Source: Streptomyces sp. NBC_00425
GTDB taxonomy: Bacteria; Actinomycetota; Actinomycetes; Streptomycetales; Streptomycetaceae
Reading direction: 5' to 3'
Assembly: GCF_036030735.1 (NCBI RefSeq)
Contig: NZ_CP107928.1
Location: 8,370,001 to 8,434,000, forward strand
DNA: 64,000 bases
Shown: in pieces, positions 62,188-64,000 of the stretch
How positions within the stretch are numbered: the first letter of the stretch is position 1
How the letters are laid out: the number at the start of each line of letters is the position of its first letter
Notes under the pieces: model-generated
The model's database searches: none
What the model was told of the DNA's origin: nothing
What the model saw: only the letters and a program-made list of their open reading frames with translations
Translations under genes and position numbers: made by a program

Positions 62188-64000
62188 TCACAACTGGCCG
62201 ACGGACGTGACGCGGACGACCGCGCGGCCCTCGGCGTCGGAGGCCGTGAGATCGACCTCCGCGCTGATGCCCCAGTCGTGGTCGTCGTTCGGGTCGTCGA
62301 AGATCTGACGGACGCGCCACAGCGCGTTCTGCGGCTCTTCCTGGATGACGAGCAGTTTGGGGCCCCGCGCGTCGGGGCCGGTGCCGAGGTCGTCGTACTC
62401 GTCCCAGTACTTGTCCATCGCCTCGCCCCAGGCGTCGGCGTCCCAGCCGGCCTCCGCGTCCAGCTCGCCGAGTTCGGCGACGTGGTCGAGTGCGGCGAGC
62501 TCGACACGGCGGAACATCGCGTTGCGGACCAGGACCCGGAAGGCACGTGCGTTCGCCGTGACCGGCTTGACCTCGTCGGCCTTCTCCTGCGCCTCCTCGG
62601 CGGTCATCTCCTCCGGGTTGGCCAGCTGCTCCCACTCGTCCAGCAGGCTCGAGTCCACCTGGCGCACCATCTCGCCCAGCCACGCGATCAGATCCTGCAG
62701 GTCCTCGGACTTCAGATCGTCCGGGACGGTGTGGTCGAGTGCCTTGTAGGCGCCGGCCAGGTACCGCAGCACGATGCCCTCGGTGCGGGCCAGCTCGTAG
62801 TGCGAGACCAGCTCGGTGAACGACATCGCCCGCTCGTACATGTCACGGATGACGGACTTCGGCGACAGCGGATGGTCGCCCACCCACGGGTGGCTCTTGC
62901 GGTACGTGTCGTACGCGTGGAAGAGCAGCTCCTCCAGCGGTTTCGGGTACGAGACGTCCTGGAGGCGCTCCATGCGCTCCTCGTACTCGACGCCGTCCGC
63001 CTTCATCTCGGCCACCGCCTCGCCGCGCGCCTTGTTCTGCTGGGCGGCGAGGATCTGGCGCGGGTCGTCCAGCGTGGACTCCACGACGGAGACCATGTCG
63101 AGGGCGTAGGAGGGCGACTCGGGGTCCAGCAGCTCGAACGCGGCCAGCGCGAAGGTGGACAGCGGCTGGTTCAGTGCGAAGTCCTGCTGCAGATCCACGG
63201 TGAGGCGCACGACACGGCCGGAGGCGTCCGGCTCGTCGAGCTTCTCCACGATGCCGCCGTCCAGCAGCGACCGGTAGATCGCGATGGCGCGCCGGATGTG
63301 CCGCAGTTGCTGCCTGCGCGGCTCGTGGTTGTCCTCCAGCAGGTGCCGCATCGCCGCGAAGGCGTTCCCGGGGCGGGCGATCACGGACAGCAGCATCGTG
63401 TGCGTGACCCGGAAGCGGGACGTCAGCGGCTCCGGATCGGACTCGATGAGCTTGTCGAAGGTGTTCTCCGTCCAGCCCACGAATCCTTCCGGCGCCTTCT
63501 TGCGGACCACCTTGCGGCGCTTCTTCGGGTCGTCGCCGGCCTTGCTGAGGGCCTTCTCGTTCTCGATGACGTGCTCCGGCGCCTGTGCCACCACCAGCCC
63601 CGCCGTGTCGAACCCGGCGCGGCCGGCCCGGCCCGCGATCTGGTGGAACTCACGGGCCCGCAGCGTCCGCACCCGGTTGCCGTCGTACTTGGTCAGCGCG
63701 GTGAACAGCACCGTCCGGATGGGCACGTTGACGCCGACGCCGAGCGTGTCCGTACCGCAGATGACCTTCAGCAGACCGGCTTGGGCGAGCTTCTCCACCA
63801 GCCGCCGGTACTTCGGCAGCATGCCGGCATGGTGGACGCCGATGCCGTGCCGCACGTAACGCGAGAGGTTCTGGCCGAACTTGGTGCTGAAGCGGAAGTT
63901 GCCGATCAGGTCGGCGATCCGTTCCTTCTCCTCACGCGAGCACATGTTGATGCTCATCAGCGCCTGGGCCCGCTCCACCGCCTGCGCCTGGGTGAAGTGC
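62188..64000 (-). CDS. DEAD/DEAH RNA helicase with DUF3516 domain (C-terminal part; 5' end outside window)
   Basis: The frame is open for 604 codons to the right edge. The visible part begins in the helicase C domain: HHAGMLPKYRRLVEKLAQAG, VICGTDTLGVGVNVPIRTVLFT and FHQIAGRAGRAGFDTAG (motif VI). It continues into a 400-residue DUF3516-type region (PGNAFAAMRHLLEDNHEPR, LDDPRQILAAQQNKARGEAVAEMKADG, SFTELVSHYELARTEGIVLRYL). This is the Ski2-like actinobacterial helicase, expected to unwind structured RNA. Walker A and DEAD-box motifs lie beyond the window. Confidence 0.9.
   Translation of the reverse strand, partial: HFTQAQAVERAQALMSINMCSREEKERIADLIGNFRFSTKFGQNLSRYVRHGIGVHHAGMLPKYRRLVEKLAQAGLLKVICGTDTLGVGVNVPIRTVLFTALTKYDGNRVRTLRAREFHQIAGRAGRAGFDTAGLVVAQAPEHVIENEKALSKAGDDPKKRRKVVRKKAPEGFVGWTENTFDKLIESDPEPLTSRFRVTHTMLLSVIARPGNAFAAMRHLLEDNHEPRRQQLRHIRRAIAIYRSLLDGGIVEKLDEPDASGRVVRLTVDLQQDFALNQPLSTFALAAFELLDPESPSYALDMVSVVESTLDDPRQILAAQQNKARGEAVAEMKADGVEYEERMERLQDVSYPKPLEELLFHAYDTYRKSHPWVGDHPLSPKSVIRDMYERAMSFTELVSHYELARTEGIVLRYLAGAYKALDHTVPDDLKSEDLQDLIAWLGEMVRQVDSSLLDEWEQLANPEEMTAEEAQEKADEVKPVTANARAFRVLVRNAMFRRVELAALDHVAELGELDAEAGWDADAWGEAMDKYWDEYDDLGTGPDARGPKLLVIQEEPQNALWRVRQIFDDPNDDHDWGISAEVDLTASDAEGRAVVRVTSVGQL

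Overview
The window is a GC-rich actinobacterial chromosome segment, almost certainly from a Streptomyces. Support comes from very high GC at third codon positions, many ATGA/GTGA translational overlaps, a conservon (cvn) operon, a DUF6397 protein, iron-box controlled metallophore genes, and xylanolytic enzymes close to the S. lividans type. No rRNA, tRNA or CRISPR array was seen.

Layout. 1-4.4 kb: a xylan-degradation divergon with a GH62 arabinofuranosidase (runs off the left edge), a GH10 xylanase and a CE1-type esterase, with CGAAA/TTTCG dyads between the divergent genes. 4.5-6.3 kb: a membrane metallophosphoesterase and a tautomerase-like protein. 6.5-12.2 kb: an eroded island holding a broken AAA/LuxR-type regulator, a relic IS end, two low-GC secreted/lipoprotein genes, an intact IS1380-family element and two FtsX permease fragments. 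12.4-20 kb: an envelope-lipid locus. DedA, two PAP2 phosphatases, an OmpR-type response regulator and a histidine kinase form one overlapping operon, flanked by BlaI/M56 sensor genes and by two paralogous COG4705-type membrane proteins that share an 11-bp-spaced direct repeat upstream.

20-31 kb: an iron-regulated metallophore locus. Five leftward genes (Fe/2OG oxygenase, SbnB-like, PLP decarboxylase, SbnA-like, MATE exporter) diverge from a four-gene oligopeptide/nickel-type ABC importer. Two good DmdR/IdeR iron boxes lie between them. I interpret it as an opine-like aminopolycarboxylate metallophore cluster resembling EDHA/EDDS. 31.2-37.4 kb: a gene graveyard (MarR, NAD-binding, PucR, IS3, glycosidase and integrase fragments) ending in an M20 hydrolase fused to an integrase remnant, then an M61-like peptidase and an unassigned stretch. 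37.4-45 kb: aldehyde dehydrogenase with a GAF-type regulator, then ROK repressor, xylulokinase and divergent xylose isomerase. Together with the left-edge enzymes these give a path from xylan to xylulose 5-phosphate.

45-54.3 kb: a repeat-rich anchored protein, a SWIM protein coupled to an SNF2 helicase, small hypothetical proteins, a PadR/hydrolase pair and a methyltransferase. 54.4-61.2 kb: an MHYT membrane sensor and a conservon (CvnA-D) with an extra roadblock protein and a DUF6397 protein. 61.2-64 kb: a TesB thioesterase and a DUF3516-type RNA helicase that runs off the right edge.
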